Positions 41,347 to 50,950 of a stretch of 64,000 bases of DNA are shown here, piece after piece; position 1 is the first letter of the stretch, and the number at the start of each line of letters is the position of its first letter. Source of the DNA: Oreohelix idahoensis (Eukaryota; Mollusca; Gastropoda; Stylommatophora; Oreohelicidae); NCBI GenBank assembly GCA_024509875.1, contig JAMPIV010012208.1:124001-188000 (forward strand). Reading direction: 5' to 3'. A program made the translations under genes and the position numbers. The notes below the pieces were generated by a model. The model saw nothing but the letters and a program-made list of their open reading frames with translations. It searched no databases and had not been told where the DNA came from.

Positions 41347-41442
41347 TCGCAGGAGGAAGACAGCCGATAGAATAGTCTGGCGCTCTCTCTTCCAAACCTC
41401 TACACCTCACGGTAGAAGGGGAACGACTAAGTAAGTAAGTAA
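41347..41442 (+). mobile_element. LINE-B 3'-end fragment with TAAG tail
   Basis: About 96 bp matching the LINE-B 3' end (GCGCTCTCTCTTCCAAACCT ... GGGGAACGAC) followed by TAAG repeats. Strongly 5'-truncated; no convincing target duplication found. Confidence 0.85.
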
Positions 41443-41654
41443 GTTAATGTTGAGATAAACTATGTTAGAAATCGTATATCTGATGTACAGGTGTTAGGTT
41501 TTTTTTTTTTTTTTTTGAGGATGTATTCCAAGTTATGTTGAACTGTTGTTGACATTTATCTCTAAATTTCATAACACAGTATTATAAAATCTTGCAATAA
41601 TTACAATCTGAAAATACAGCGAGCAGTTCTGAATGTTTGAGTAACATTTTGGCT

Positions 41655-42015
41655 TCATGTTGGGGATATTTTATTCATCTCCATTTTTTTCCTCCTAATA
41701 GATAATAATTTCTTTCATCCCAGAGCATTCTAGAACAAGGACTAACTAGTAATGTCTTTAGCTTACTTCTTCAGTGTGTGTGCCCATTCTGTAGTGTAAA
41801 CATCTTTCCCTTTTTATTTATTTTTTTCTTTTGTTTCACTTGTATTTTTACACCAATTCCACACTGATGATCCCACCATAATATTTTAATTCTTCTATCA
41901 CATACAGCCAACTATTTCATGAAAGTCTATACTTTCTTGGTCATTACTTTTGTTCATCACCATGTTGTGGAGCCACACAAAATCTGTGATGTCTGACTGA
42001 AAAGTTAAGATGTTT
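41655..42015 (-). pseudogene. LINE-A 3'-end fragment, diverged
   Basis: Matches LINE-A in order (CAGAGCATTCTAGAACAAGG, TTCAGTGTGTGTGCCCATTC, CATGAAAGTCTATACTTTCT) with many changes. LINE-B inserted at 42027. More LINE-A sequence at 43735-43905 may be the rest of the same copy, pushed away by later insertions. Confidence 0.65.
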
Positions 42016-42026
42016 GTATTGACCTT

Positions 42027-42171
42027 TAGCTGGGAGGACAACATTTGACAATCTCTGAAGGACCAAAGACTAGAATGGAACCAGGCCAGGAGGGAGACAG
42101 ACGATAGAATATTCTGGCGCTCTCTCTTCCAAACCTCTACACCTCACGGTAGAAGAAGAACAACTAAGTAA
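42027..42171 (+). mobile_element. LINE-B 3'-end insertion with 11-bp target duplication
   Basis: 145 bp of LINE-B 3' end (TGGGAGGACAACATTTGACA ... AACTAAGTAA) flanked by GTATTGACCTT at 42016-42026 and 42172-42182. A clean example of a short 5'-truncated target-primed insertion. Confidence 0.9.
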
Positions 42172-42243
42172 GTATTGACCTTCACTTTCAATATTGTCTC
42201 AAGCTAGCAGCAAGGATAAAACCAAGATTGAAGTTGAAGGTTG

Positions 42244-42400
42244 CAACCAAGGTGGAGTGGGTTCAGTTCACAACCCAGGTGGAAAAGACAACAGAAGGTA
42301 GAAACTTGGGAGTCATGACCCAAGTGGGCCGTCAACCCTCAGAGTTTGAAGAAGCTAAACAGCCGAAACACTTGTTCAACAGGAGGAATTACTACTGATG
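42244..42400. repeat. Dispersed repeat, second copy
   Basis: AACCAAGGTGGAGTGGGTTC, CTTGGGAGTCATGACCCAAG and CGAAACACTTGTTCAACAGG correspond to 10340-10490. No poly-C/poly-G arms here. Class unknown. Confidence 0.6.
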
Positions 42401-42455
42401 TTCAGACTTCCTCATGTTGTATCACAGAGTTTCCAATCATAAACTAAATATGCTT

Positions 42456-43629
42456 ACTTACTTACTTAGTCGTTCCCCTTCTACCGTGAGGTGTAGAGGT
42501 TTGGAAGAGAGAGCGCCAGACCATTCTATCAGCTGTCTTCTTCCTGGCCTGGTTCCATTCTAGTCCTCGGTCCTTCAAAGATTGTCTAATGTTGTCCTCC
42601 CAGCGAACTCTGGGTCGTCCTGGAGGTCTGGATCCCTGGCTCTTTGTTTCCCATGCTTGTCGTGGTAGCCGATCTTCTCCCATTCTGCAGACATGGCCAA
42701 ACCATCTTAGTTGGGACTGTTCTATTTGGGTCTGCAGCGGATGGGATTTCAGGCCTTGACGTATCGTCTGGTTGCGGACCATGTCTCTTCTTGTTACTTC
42801 AACCACTTTCCTCAGATACCTCATTTCTGAGGTTTGGATCTGGCTTTTGTGGGTTGTAGTCATTGCCCACGACTCGCATCCATATGTCAAAACTGGGACA
42901 TAGGTGGAGCGGTATACAGCCATCTTCGTTTTCTTACCAACCTCTTTCTTGCTGAGGAATCCACGATTTATGGCCTGAAAAAGTCTCCCAGCCGCTGCTT
43001 TTCGAGTGGCCAACTCTTCTTTGATGCCTCCCTTTCGGTCTATAATAGCTCCGAGATATTTAAAGTGGTCGACCTGCTCCAGGACCTGTTCTCCCAACTT
43101 AATCTGATGTTTTCTTTCTTCTCGTGATATCACCATGGATTTTGTTTTAGAGCTGCTTATGACCATCCCTCTCTTCTCCAGCTCTTCCTTCCAGACTTGC
43201 AGGTTGGATTGGAGATGTGCCTCTGATTTAGCAATCAGGGCAACATCATCAGCAAATGCCAGCTCCGAAATATAGACCTGTCTCATCTTCCAGTACCCCA
43301 CTGAATACTTTCTTGTTCTCTCCTTACATGCCTTGATGACATCGTCCATGAGGAGTATGAAAAGATAAGGTGACAGGATATCACCTTGTCTTACACCAGT
43401 GGTGGTCCTGAACTCTTCTGACTTATGGTTTGCTGTCCTCACATAATTTCTGCAAGACTTGTAGAAGCTCTGTATAGCATGAATCAGAGGTGCTGGAATA
43501 TTCTTCCTTGCCAAACAGTCCCAAAGTTTGCTCCAGGGGACTCTGTCAAACGCCTTTTCCAGATCTATGAAACAAAGATGGATCTCACTCTTATACTCAA
43601 GGGCCTTTTCACTCAGCTGTCTGAGTGTG
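42456..43629 (-). mobile_element. LINE-B copy (1174 bp) with 15-bp target duplication
   Basis: Flanked by AAACTAAATATGCTT at 42441-42455 and 43630-43644. The 3' end (left) carries TTAC/TAAG tail repeats, and the copy begins inside RT. It is the best preserved LINE-B and the reference used to read the copies at 34457-37276, 41347, 42027 and 48278. Confidence 0.95.
42462..43629 (-). CDS. LINE-B reverse transcriptase, 5'-truncated
   Basis: An open frame of about 390 codons inside the element. The track of Met codons extends it a little to the right, beyond the element border, which is not real. RT motifs in order: HLCFIDLEKAFDRVPW (first catalytic D), TTTGVRQGDILSPYLFILL, ELAFADDVALIAKS (F-A-D-D active site), SKTKSMVISREE and FKYLGAIIDRKGG, then the thumb/C-terminus YGCESWAMT, RYLRKVVEVTRRD, RWFGHVCRMG and GRPRVRWEDNI, ending TPHGRRGTTK. 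No stop interrupts it. The endonuclease and RT fingers are absent because reverse transcription stopped early, so it is non-functional despite being open. Confidence 0.93.
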
Positions 43630-43734
43630 AAACTAAATATGCTTGTTCTCCAAATGTTGGCAACAACATGGTCAGAGATGAAAAAAAAAAAAAAAAAATA
43701 GCAGTACAAAAACACCAATACTATTTTGTCTTTT

Positions 43735-43905
43735 CTCTATGGATTTTCAGATCCAGTTACTGTGACCTGTCATCAAGTATCCTCATCTGTCCTGTGTCTA
43801 GATTAAGGTATGCTGTAGGAAAGCATGGTCATCAGTGAAATCCTGATCACCGATCTATTTCATCAGTCCACTGACTAATGCCAGTAAGCAGAGGAATGAT
43901 GATAG
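43735..43905 (-). pseudogene. LINE-A RT palm-region fragment
   Basis: TTTTCAGATCCAGTTACTGT and GTCATCAGTGAAATCCTGAT match LINE-A at 58722-58780 (an F-A-D-D-type region: the plus strand GTCATCAG is the complement of codons for A-D-D). It may continue the copy at 41655-42015. Confidence 0.55.
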
Positions 43906-44155
43906 AAAAAAGCGCACAATTATTTTCGAAATGTTCTGCCCTAGCTTGCAAAGTGAAAGTTTCAAGTTTCCATATTTTTCTGAGGCTGAAACAATGTGTA
44001 AAATTACGTAGGCCATTTACCTATAAGTATTTAAACTAAAACACAGTATTTAATCAGTTTTACAAATAATGGTTCACAAGACACAATGGACATTTCGGGT
44101 TTTACCCTTCATCAGCCACAAACAGGTGACAAAGACAAAAATTACATATAGGTAA
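43906..44155. other. No gene seen
   Basis: AT-rich. A short stretch near 44070-44130 (GGTTCACAAGACACAATGGA, GGGTTTTACCCTTCATCAGC) looks repeat-like but has no second copy here. Confidence 0.45.
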
Positions 44156-44159
44156 TAAA

Positions 44160-44440
44160 AAACTTTTTTCACTACTGACAGTCATATGAGCCTCAGACTC
44201 CGGATGTCTGTCCCGCAGCAAAGTTTGTTTATTTGTTATCGTTTCCGTAACTTCAATTTTTTTTTTACATAGACAGGGGTGTCAGCCCTATGCTACAACC
44301 CCCAACCTGGAGGACCAGGGTGTCTGCTTTTGTCTGACCCTTGCCCATGCAAACCTGTCCAGCTTGGTAGAATCTTCCAGGAGTAAAACTCCCGCTGGCA
44401 TAGCTCTGGGGTAATCAGGGTAAGCAAGCCGCCATATCTC
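44160..44440 (-). mobile_element. LINE-D 5' segment, inverted
   Basis: The minus strand (CACCCTGGTCCTCCAGG, GTTACGGAAACG, GACATCCGGAGTCTGAGGCT) matches the plus-strand LINE-D 5' region at 50035-50165. It lies head-on against the forward 3' part of the same family at 44441, so the copy has an inverted 5' end. Confidence 0.75.
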
Positions 44441-44925
44441 AACAAGAACAGCCTTTTTTAGCCTAAACAATATCTGGAAGTCCTCTCAATACAGCACAAG
44501 CACAAAATTAAGATTATATCAGAGCTGTGTGCTTTCTGTGCTTCTCTATGGTGCAGAATGCTGGAGAGTTACAGAGAAGGAAATGTCAAAATTGTCCTCT
44601 TTTCACACAACATGCCTAAGAAAAATTCACCGAATCTTTTGGCCGAATACCATCACCAACCATGATCTGCTTGCTCGGAACAAGCAAGTATGCCATCATA
44701 GCTGGCAGACGCTGGAGCTGGGTTGGCCATGTCCTCAGAAGAGACTCCGATGCCATCACAAGAACAGCTATGCTTTGGACCCCTGAAGGAAAACGAAAGA
44801 CAGGCCGACCAAAAACAACTTGGCGGAGGACTGTGGAGGCTGAGATGCAAAGAATGAACCAGAGTTGGGGCACTGTACGAAGGATGGCCGCCAACCGAGC
44901 AAAGTGGAATCAATTTCCTACCTCC
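44441..44925 (+). pseudogene. LINE-D RT thumb/C-terminal part, forward
   Basis: The plus strand carries VLSVLLYGAECWRVTEKEM, SKLSSFHTTCLRKIHRIF and WPNTITNHDLL, then after a shift IIAGRRWSWVGHVLRRDSDA, GKRKTGRPKTTWRRTVEAEM and GTVRRMAANRAKWNQF. It is 3'-truncated at about 44920, where Gypsy-3 sequence begins. It matches the copies at 37845-38728 and 51360-51920. Confidence 0.85.
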
Positions 44926-45180
44926 TACTTCTAAGATGGCGAATTAAACATGTCGAGTTTGTATCCTGTGTTCAGGCTTCGTGATTAAACTTCATAACGT
45001 GAGAATGTATGACAGCCAGCCACGTCCCATTATATTTAATAATATTTACTAGACACAACAGTAAATATCAACATGGTGGCAGCGGTGTTTATTTCTACAG
45101 AATTCGGACTATTCTGCTGAATATCTTGTAACACGTGTGCTGAGTGTCATTAGACTTGAGGTGAGATTACTGATTATTGT

Positions 45181-45799
45181 TTGCATACCATTATTAGACA
45201 TTTCGTCATGGCAGAACGGCTCTTATTTCGGTTACCAACCTGCCTAGACATAAATAACGTCGAACCAGACACATTTCGTAAATGGAGACGACAGTTAGAA
45301 ATGTATATGGATGCAGCAGAGGTTGTTTCGAAACCTGATTCTGTTCGGGCGGCCATCATCTTACATTGTGCTGGACCTCAAGCTGTTGAAGTTTTTGATC
45401 AACTTGCAGAGGAAGGAGACCACTCTAATCCTACTAAAATTCTCCATTTGCTCCAGAACCATTGTAGCTCACAAAGCAATGAAGTATTACATACGTTCAG
45501 ATTCTGGAACACACCTCTTCAAGATCCTTTTAATTCCTTTTTGACTGAGCTGAGAACTAAGGCAGGCAGACTTATGCAACTTTAAGGACAAAGATCGTAT
45601 GATAAGAGACAAAATTGTCTTTACTGTCAACAAAAGGTTACAAGAGAAGCTCTTGAGAGAAGCTGACCTCGATCTAAAGAAAGCCATTCACATATGCAGA
45701 GTCTTTGAGCAAACTGGAAAAGACATAAGTGAGATGAATAATACAGTACAACCTGAAGCAAGGGTTGAAAAGGTACAGAAAAAAATCACTCAACCATAA
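45181..45799 (+). pseudogene. Gypsy-3 Gag
   Basis: The first frame (45181-45585; likely start Met at 45208, MAERLLFRLPTCLDIN) has a capsid-like body: FRKWRRQLEMYMDAAEV, ILHCAGPQAVEVFDQL and FNSFLTELRTKA. A one-base shift near 45583 moves to a second frame (45599-45799; RDKIVFTVNKRLQEKLLREA). This W-x-x-Q-L-E-x-Y and D-R-I-R-D-K-I pattern is common in metazoan Ty3/gypsy Gag. Not functional as read. Confidence 0.82.
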
Positions 45800-46376
45800 A
45801 CCTCCCAAGAGAGACACTGGGCATGCTGCTGGTAAAGCCTATCAAAGTAACACTGACAGTGGGTACTTTGAACCTAGAAAGGAGTGTCATTACTGTGGAC
45901 AGAAACATCCATTGATTAAGAAAAAGTGTCCTGCATGGGGGAAGTTTTGCTCAAATTGTGAGGGAAGAAACCATTTCAAAGTTAAATGCAAGAACGTTCA
46001 CACTGTTCACACAGAGTCAGTGGAAGATTCTGAAGTTTTTCTTGCTTGTGTGAAGTCTAGCAAAGCTTGTACATCTGCACAACTCATTGTCAATGGAAAG
46101 ATGGTAAAATTTCATCTAGACACAGCAGCTGATGTGAATACAATCTGTCAACGCTTTGTGATGCAAGAACAATTGTTACCCACTAAACAGAGGCTTGTTA
46201 TGTGGAATGGTACTAAGATGACTCCACTGGGAGAAGTTCTATTAACTGCTAAGAATCCTAACACTGGGACAAAACACAATATAAGGTTTACTGTTGTGAA
46301 AAATAGATTCACATGTTTGCTGGGCAACAACACACTGCAGGATCTACAGTTTGTGACAGTCAACTTAAAGCACTGA
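45765..46376 (+). CDS. Gypsy-3 nucleocapsid and aspartic protease
   Basis: A 203-codon frame. Two zinc knuckles, CHYCGQKHPLIKKKC-type and CSNCEGRNHFKVKC (CCHC), lie at about residues 40-75; the protease then starts with FHLDTAADVN (D-T-A active site, about residue 117) and runs to LLGNNTLQDL. Just after that the sequence jumps to the RT thumb, so Pol here lacks its catalytic domain. Knuckles bind element RNA; the protease would mature the polyprotein. Confidence 0.88.
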   Translation: MKRYRKKSLNHKPPKRDTGHAAGKAYQSNTDSGYFEPRKECHYCGQKHPLIKKKCPAWGKFCSNCEGRNHFKVKCKNVHTVHTESVEDSEVFLACVKSSKACTSAQLIVNGKMVKFHLDTAADVNTICQRFVMQEQLLPTKQRLVMWNGTKMTPLGEVLLTAKNPNTGTKHNIRFTVVKNRFTCLLGNNTLQDLQFVTVNLKH

Positions 46377-46990
46377 AACATGGGTGTAAAGAGAAAGGCA
46401 TTAAACTGAATGAAGCTAAAACTCAAGAGAAGAAAGAAGAAATTACCTTCATGGGTCACCATGGTTGAGGTGTTGAACCAGACAAGAAAAAGGTTGAGAC
46501 AATACTAAACATGCCCGTTCCTAAGGACTGTCATGAGGTTCGCAGATTTTGCGGCATGATACAGTATCTACCAAAGTTTCTCTACAATCTCTCAGAAGTT
46601 CTTCATCCAATAAGAGAACTTACCCATAAGGATACTCCCTTTATCTGGTCTGCTGAATGCGAACAAGCTTTCAAGAGAGTCAAGAAACTGATTACTTCTA
46701 CTCCAGTACTCGCATACTATGATCCTGATGAACCTTTGTGTATTCAAGTTGATAGTAGCAGCTATGGACTTGGGGCTGTCCTCCTACAAAATGGTCATCC
46801 AATAGAGTTTGCTTCAAGAGCTCTAACTGAAACTGAACAACGCTGGGTTCAAAATGAGAAGGAACTCTTAGCTGTTGTATATGGTTTGGAACGCTTTGAC
46901 CAGTACACTTATGGAAGGAAAGTTACAGTCATCAATGACCATAAACCTTTGGCAGCCATCGTTAAGAAACCTCTGAGTCAAATTTCCTGA
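46377..46990 (+). pseudogene. Gypsy-3 RT thumb and RNase H
   Basis: After the deletion comes LKALKHGCKEKGIKLN and ITFMGHHG, a stop near 46466, then the long frame 46511-46990. This holds MPVPKDCHEVRRFCGMIQY, KFLYNLSEVLHPIREL, FIWSAECEQAFKRVK and the RNase H start LCIQVDSSSYGLGAVL (catalytic D), NEKELLAVVYGLERF (E) and VINDHKPLAAI (D). Roughly the whole RT finger/palm with the YxDD box is missing between protease and thumb. A TGA at 46988-46990 lies in the RNase H C-terminal part. Confidence 0.85.
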
Positions 46991-47005
46991 AGACTGCAGA
47001 ATTTA

Positions 47006-47617
47006 TTGATGCGCAACCATCAATATGACTTTGAATTCCAATGGGTACAAGGTTCCGATCTTATAGCCGACACACTGTCCAGAGTTTGTATTCATAATGT
47101 CACATTGGATTCCTTAGCTGATAGAGAGAGCAATGCAGGAGCTGATGCACCTGTAAGATTACCTGAAATACCAGATGTGATGATGGAAAAGATTAAAGAT
47201 GAAACTCTCAAAGACAGCGTGCTCCAGAGGTTGAAGTCGACCATTTTGGATGGGTGGCCTAAAAGAAAGTCTGATGTACCAGCTGAGCTTATGCCTTATT
47301 TTGACATTCGTGACACTCTGAAAACAGAACAAGGCATAATACTTAAAGGAGAGCATATTCTTATCCCAAAAGCACTGAGGCCTGAAATCAAGCAGAAGCT
47401 ACACGCTGCTCATCTTGCATTTGACAGCATGATGCGCCGGGCCAGAAGTTGTCTGTTTTGGATCGGCATGACGGCTGAGATTCGACAGATAGCTGACAGT
47501 TGTCCAGAATGTCAAGAAACGAAGGCAAGGAATACTAAAGAACCTTTAAACCAACACTCAAGAGGTTTATCACCCTGGGAGAAAGTTGGCACTGACATCT
47601 TTATTATAGAAGGTCGA
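47006..47617 (+). pseudogene. Gypsy-3 RNase H end and integrase N-terminus
   Basis: The frame begins with the RNase H tail (FEFQWVQGSDLIADTLSR). The integrase zinc domain follows: HAAHLAFDSMMRRARSCLFW ... SCPECQ (H-x3-H, C-x2-C), and then VGTDIF with the first catalytic aspartate. The rest of the core is gone; the last 10 codons are foreign. A LINE with an RNase H follows, probably inserted or joined here. Confidence 0.85.
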
Positions 47618-47664
47618 TATTATTTATTATATTTACTATTTTAACTTAGCACAAACCTAAATAT

Positions 47665-48200
47665 CAGAGGCTGCACAATACTAACAGAATGGATACTCTC
47701 GCATGTAGGAATAGAAGGAAATGAGGTAGCAGGCAAGAAAGCTAAAACAGGAAGAAGCAAACTTATAACCACATAAACACAGGTTTGGGCTCAACAGAGA
47801 TCAAAAGCATGATAAAAAAAATCTAATAGCACTGGAATAGACAGAAGATTTGAAACAAAGCCAGATAGGTAGACATGCTTATAAGCTGCTGAAAGATCCA
47901 ACACGAACATGTCAGATAAATAAAGAATCAAAAATTTCATGCAATAAAAAGCTTATTAGACTATCCCTAGGAATAGGATATTTTATGATAGAGGAACCCC
48001 ACTGTGAAGCATGTCTTGAGATAAATACCATATCTCATTATGTGGTAACATGCAAGAAATATGAACAGCAAAGAAAACAACTTAAATACTATTTGAAAGC
48101 ACAACACTCACTATCACTAAAAAATATGCTAAATTTGACCTGCGCAGGGAACAACAAAGCACATAATAAAATGTTATATTACCAAAACAAAAATTAACAA
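47665..48200 (+). pseudogene. LINE-E RNase H and C-terminal Cys/His tail
   Basis: The plus strand near 47690 reads WILSHVGIEGNEVAGKKAK (RNase H C-terminal signature). After shifts the frame 47850-48197 holds RLSLGIGYFMIEEPHC, CLEINTISHYVVTCKKYEQQ and RKQLKYYL, which is the C-x2-C ... H-x4-C region at the end of RNase-H-bearing LINEs. The upstream RT is missing. This may be the same broad family as 1030-3430. Confidence 0.75.
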
Positions 48201-48277
48201 ATAAGTACCAGAGAAAAGGAGAAAGTTTAAAGTAAAACAAAATACTTAAATAAAAAATTCATTACAAGGGTAAGATA

Positions 48278-48330
48278 AATTCCAAACCTCTACACCTCAC
48301 GGTAGAAGGGGAACGACTAAGTAAGTAAGT
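48278..48330 (+). mobile_element. LINE-B 3'-end micro-insertion
   Basis: Only about 50 bp of LINE-B 3' end (TTCCAAACCTCTACACCTCA ... CGACTAAGTAAGTAAG). ATTCCAAA occurs on both sides (start of the fragment and 48330), consistent with a short target duplication or microhomology. Confidence 0.75.
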
Positions 48331-49340
48331 ATTCCAAATAAAAATACAAGAGTTAATATCAAGGCAATAAATAAGAATGAGGAATACAATAAATCAGAGC
48401 CCAAACATCACAAGGCTCAACAAGGTAAAGGCAGATTTACTCAATAACAGGGAAGAGATACACCAACAGTTGTTAGAAAACGCCGCACAAATGCCAGAGA
48501 ATTCACAGTCTGGAAAAACAACAAATGTAAGGTACTAAATGGAAAAAGGAACACCATACACCAACATTATAACTTATATGGGGTTGAGCCGGGTATCCCA
48601 TGCACAAATCAAAATTCAGTGCTTTGTATAAGGTCCTAAAATCAAAAACAACGTCTGCGTTCAAGTACCCAAAGACGAGACCAACACTGATGACATTTGT
48701 CTCCCCTGCTGCGTAGTAGTGGTCCAGCAATGGCCAACTTTTAGTATAAAGATGAGAGTATTTAAAAGTATCAACCTTCGCTCAAGATTACTCTTGGCAG
48801 AGATATAAATAGAAGGTTGACGATGCTTCTATTCCAGAGGCCTAACAGGAAAGGGAGGAAACTAAGTATGCCAACTAATATTCTCTAAGGCCTCATGAAC
48901 TTTGTATCTTCCCACCCGTTCCGTGAAATACATTGTAGCTGAAAAAATGCAAAATAGAAAATAGTGAAATACATAGTTTATAATGACAATTTTCGCGCTC
49001 CTGTCCATCTTGTTTTGGAGCCGAGAAGTCAAATCAGGTGCAGCGTAGATTTGTATGTCAAACGGCAAACCAATGATAGCTAATTTGCGGACTTTGAGGG
49101 CATTATCGATAATCTATAGACCTATAAAATTGTCATTTTCTGCTCTACTTCCACGTTTATTCTGCTTATATTTGCAGTTATTAGTATTTGATGAATATGA
49201 GAAGATTAGTAGGATTGGGCGCTCTGTTACAGCTTTCAGATCACCAGAGCTGATTGATCACAGAAGGTGAGGCTGGAGATCATAAAACACTTGGAATATA
49301 TCATAGAATCCTTAGTAAAACTGAGACTTTGAAATAGATT
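48331..49340. other. Unassigned sequence
   Basis: Short frames such as 48730-48503 (minus) and 49055-49270 (plus) show no recognised motif. The stretch 48340-48880 looks like decayed coding sequence on the plus strand but could not be matched to a family. Confidence 0.4.
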
Positions 49341-49344
49341 ATAC

Positions 49345-49552
49345 ATAAGTATAGTGAGCAGCTTCCTAACTTGGTGGATATGGTTCAATCTCCAGTTGAG
49401 GCGGGAATTTTTAGACTGCAAACAACTCCAGGATTGACCCAGAATCATGAATTGGGTACCAGAGTAACTCTGAGAAGGTTACGGTGGCAGGCGTGATTGT
49501 CTTTTATATTGATGCAACTAATTGAGGAGCTACGTTCCTGTGATTAAAATTA
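49345..49552 (+). mobile_element. tRNA-headed SINE-like element
   Basis: A head with TATAGTGAGCAGC and GGTTCAATCTCC (A-box-like and B-box-like, about 49351-49398) is followed by the body shared with 2467-2682 (TTTTTAGACTGCAAACAACT, GAATTGGGTACCAGAGTAAC). The tail AACTAATTGAGGAGCTACGT / TCCTGTGATTAAAA recurs at 53540-53575 and 54991-55026. Tail and body may be two different elements fused here. Confidence 0.6.
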
Positions 49553-49639
49553 CATATTTGTCAAACATCAAACTGTTTTCATACTGGTAAGAACTAGCCT
49601 CACGTTTGTATGAACTCTGCATGCTGGGCTGTACCTACA

Positions 49640-50015
49640 ATCTACCCAAAACCTTACTGGACACCAGAGTCCAAAATAGCAGTGCAGTCTTCAGAAAGAG
49701 CAAAGTCAAAGGCTCGACTGTTTTTCATTAAAAATAGGAAACTGCGCCGAATAAGGAAAACAGATTGCAACAATCCTACACTAGGCCACCACATCTTCAT
49801 CCTATCTTTGACTCTCTTGACGAATCCATTGATCATCGTTCTTCTTTGGCTGTTATCCAAGAAGAAATTTCTGAATTCGAATGAATTGTTTACCAGAGAT
49901 TCATTCACTAGCGACTGAATCATAGAAAGATGTTTCCATTGATCCTTCAATCGTTTTCTGATGTGCTTACAGATATTCCTGGACACATTGATGTCATCGA
50001 ACAGGTTGACGGATT
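49640..50015 (+). pseudogene. Relic of the integrase-before-RT Gypsy family (integrase tail to RT linker)
   Basis: The plus strand reads SSERAKSKARLFF (integrase C-terminal helix, as SSEKAKEKARSLQ in Gypsy-1), then in other frames HRSSLAVIQEEISEF and DVLTDIPGHIDVIEQ (the integrase-RT linker of Gypsy-1/2). It is diverged, shifted and truncated. The juxtaposition of integrase tail and RT N-terminus confirms the unusual domain order in a third, older copy. Confidence 0.72.
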
Positions 50016-50221
50016 TCAGGCCTATTAAGCTGAAACCCTGGTCCTCCAGGTAGGGGGTTTTAGCACAGGGCCGACACCCTGATTGAAAAATCGCACATGT
50101 TACGGAAACGGCAATAAATGAAAAAACTTTGATGCGGGATGGACATCCGGAGTCTCAGGCTTGAATGATTGACAGTGGTGAAAGCCAAAAGGAAGCCACT
50201 GGCATGAAAACGGATGCCCTG

Positions 50222-50950
50222 ACCGCAAAACACGAAACCAGAAATGGTTTTTGGAATGTCAGAACTATGAGGCAGGAAAGCTGAGACAGAGATGTTAGTT
50301 GCTTATCCTTTGCAGGACGTGGCAATCAACCCCAGCTTTTATTGGCTGTTTGTGATTTTTCTAGGCAATTTTTTTCATTCAGTAGTTTGCCATTGCTTTC
50401 TGAACGGTACGGCGCTTATACCATTGTTAAAAATCCACACAAAGCGATCTGCTACCAAACTGCCTGCAGCAGGTTTCGAACCTGGTATATCTGGATTACG
50501 AAACTGCGTTCATATCCATTAGGCCACAGACGCCGACGAGACAGAGATGAGGAATTACAAATTACATACATATCCTGAGAATAAGCGAAAGCAGATGGAC
50601 AGGGATGGGGAGAATAAAAACAGCTACAGGGGAAACAGTACTTTATTCTGGTAGAAAGGATGGTCAGCACAACGAAGGTGTAGCCATTATCCTGAAGAAA
50701 GCAATGGAAAGGTCTTTACTGGAATAGAAACCCATTAACAACAACTAATAAGAGCAAGACTGAGAGGGAGATTCACCAACACCACAATTATACAGTTCTA
50801 TCAGCAGGTACACAAAAGGAAATGAGAACGGTACCCAGGTATGATCTCAGGGGAAATGTGGCAGTGGAGCAGTAAATGAAAATGGGGACAAATTAATAAG
50901 CTTCTGCAGTATTAACAACCTGGTCACTGGAGGAACACTTTTGCAACACA
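50222..50950 (+). pseudogene. LINE-D endonuclease, SINE-interrupted
   Basis: Apurinic-type endonuclease blocks on both sides of the SINE: RNGFWNVRTMRQES at 50238-50290, and LRISESRWTGMGRIKTATG with YSGRKDGQHNEGVAI from 50565. Removing the SINE and one target copy restores the continuity. Later stops and shifts end any coding capacity. The endonuclease would nick target DNA for target-primed reverse transcription. Confidence 0.8.
50295..50537 (-). mobile_element. tRNA-derived SINE (243 bp) with 12-bp target duplication
   Basis: Flanked by GAGACAGAGATG at 50283-50294 and 50538-50549. On the minus strand the head has GTGGCCTAATGGATA (A box, about 50526-50512) and GGTTCGAAACC (B box, about 50480-50470), the internal RNA polymerase III promoter of a tRNA. 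A roughly 150-bp body ends in AGCAACTAA. The insertion splits the LINE-D endonuclease cleanly. Confidence 0.9.

Larger units (their letters stand above)
44926..47617 (+). mobile_element. Gypsy-3: conventional-order Ty3/gypsy relic lacking the RT core
   Basis: Partial LTR-like sequence (44926-45061) leads to a probable primer site TGGTGGCAGCGG (45074-45085), then Gag, nucleocapsid and protease. An abrupt jump leads to the RT thumb, then RNase H and the integrase zinc domain with the first catalytic D, where it stops. Integrase comes after RNase H, the usual Ty3/gypsy order, unlike Gypsy-1/2. The 3' LTR is missing. Stops and shifts are present. Confidence 0.85.

Noticed and set aside
41385..41442. 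Independent promoter or microsatellite of TAAG repeats
   Set aside because: The repeat is the 3' tail of LINE-B copies; it always follows GGGGAACGAC or its complement.
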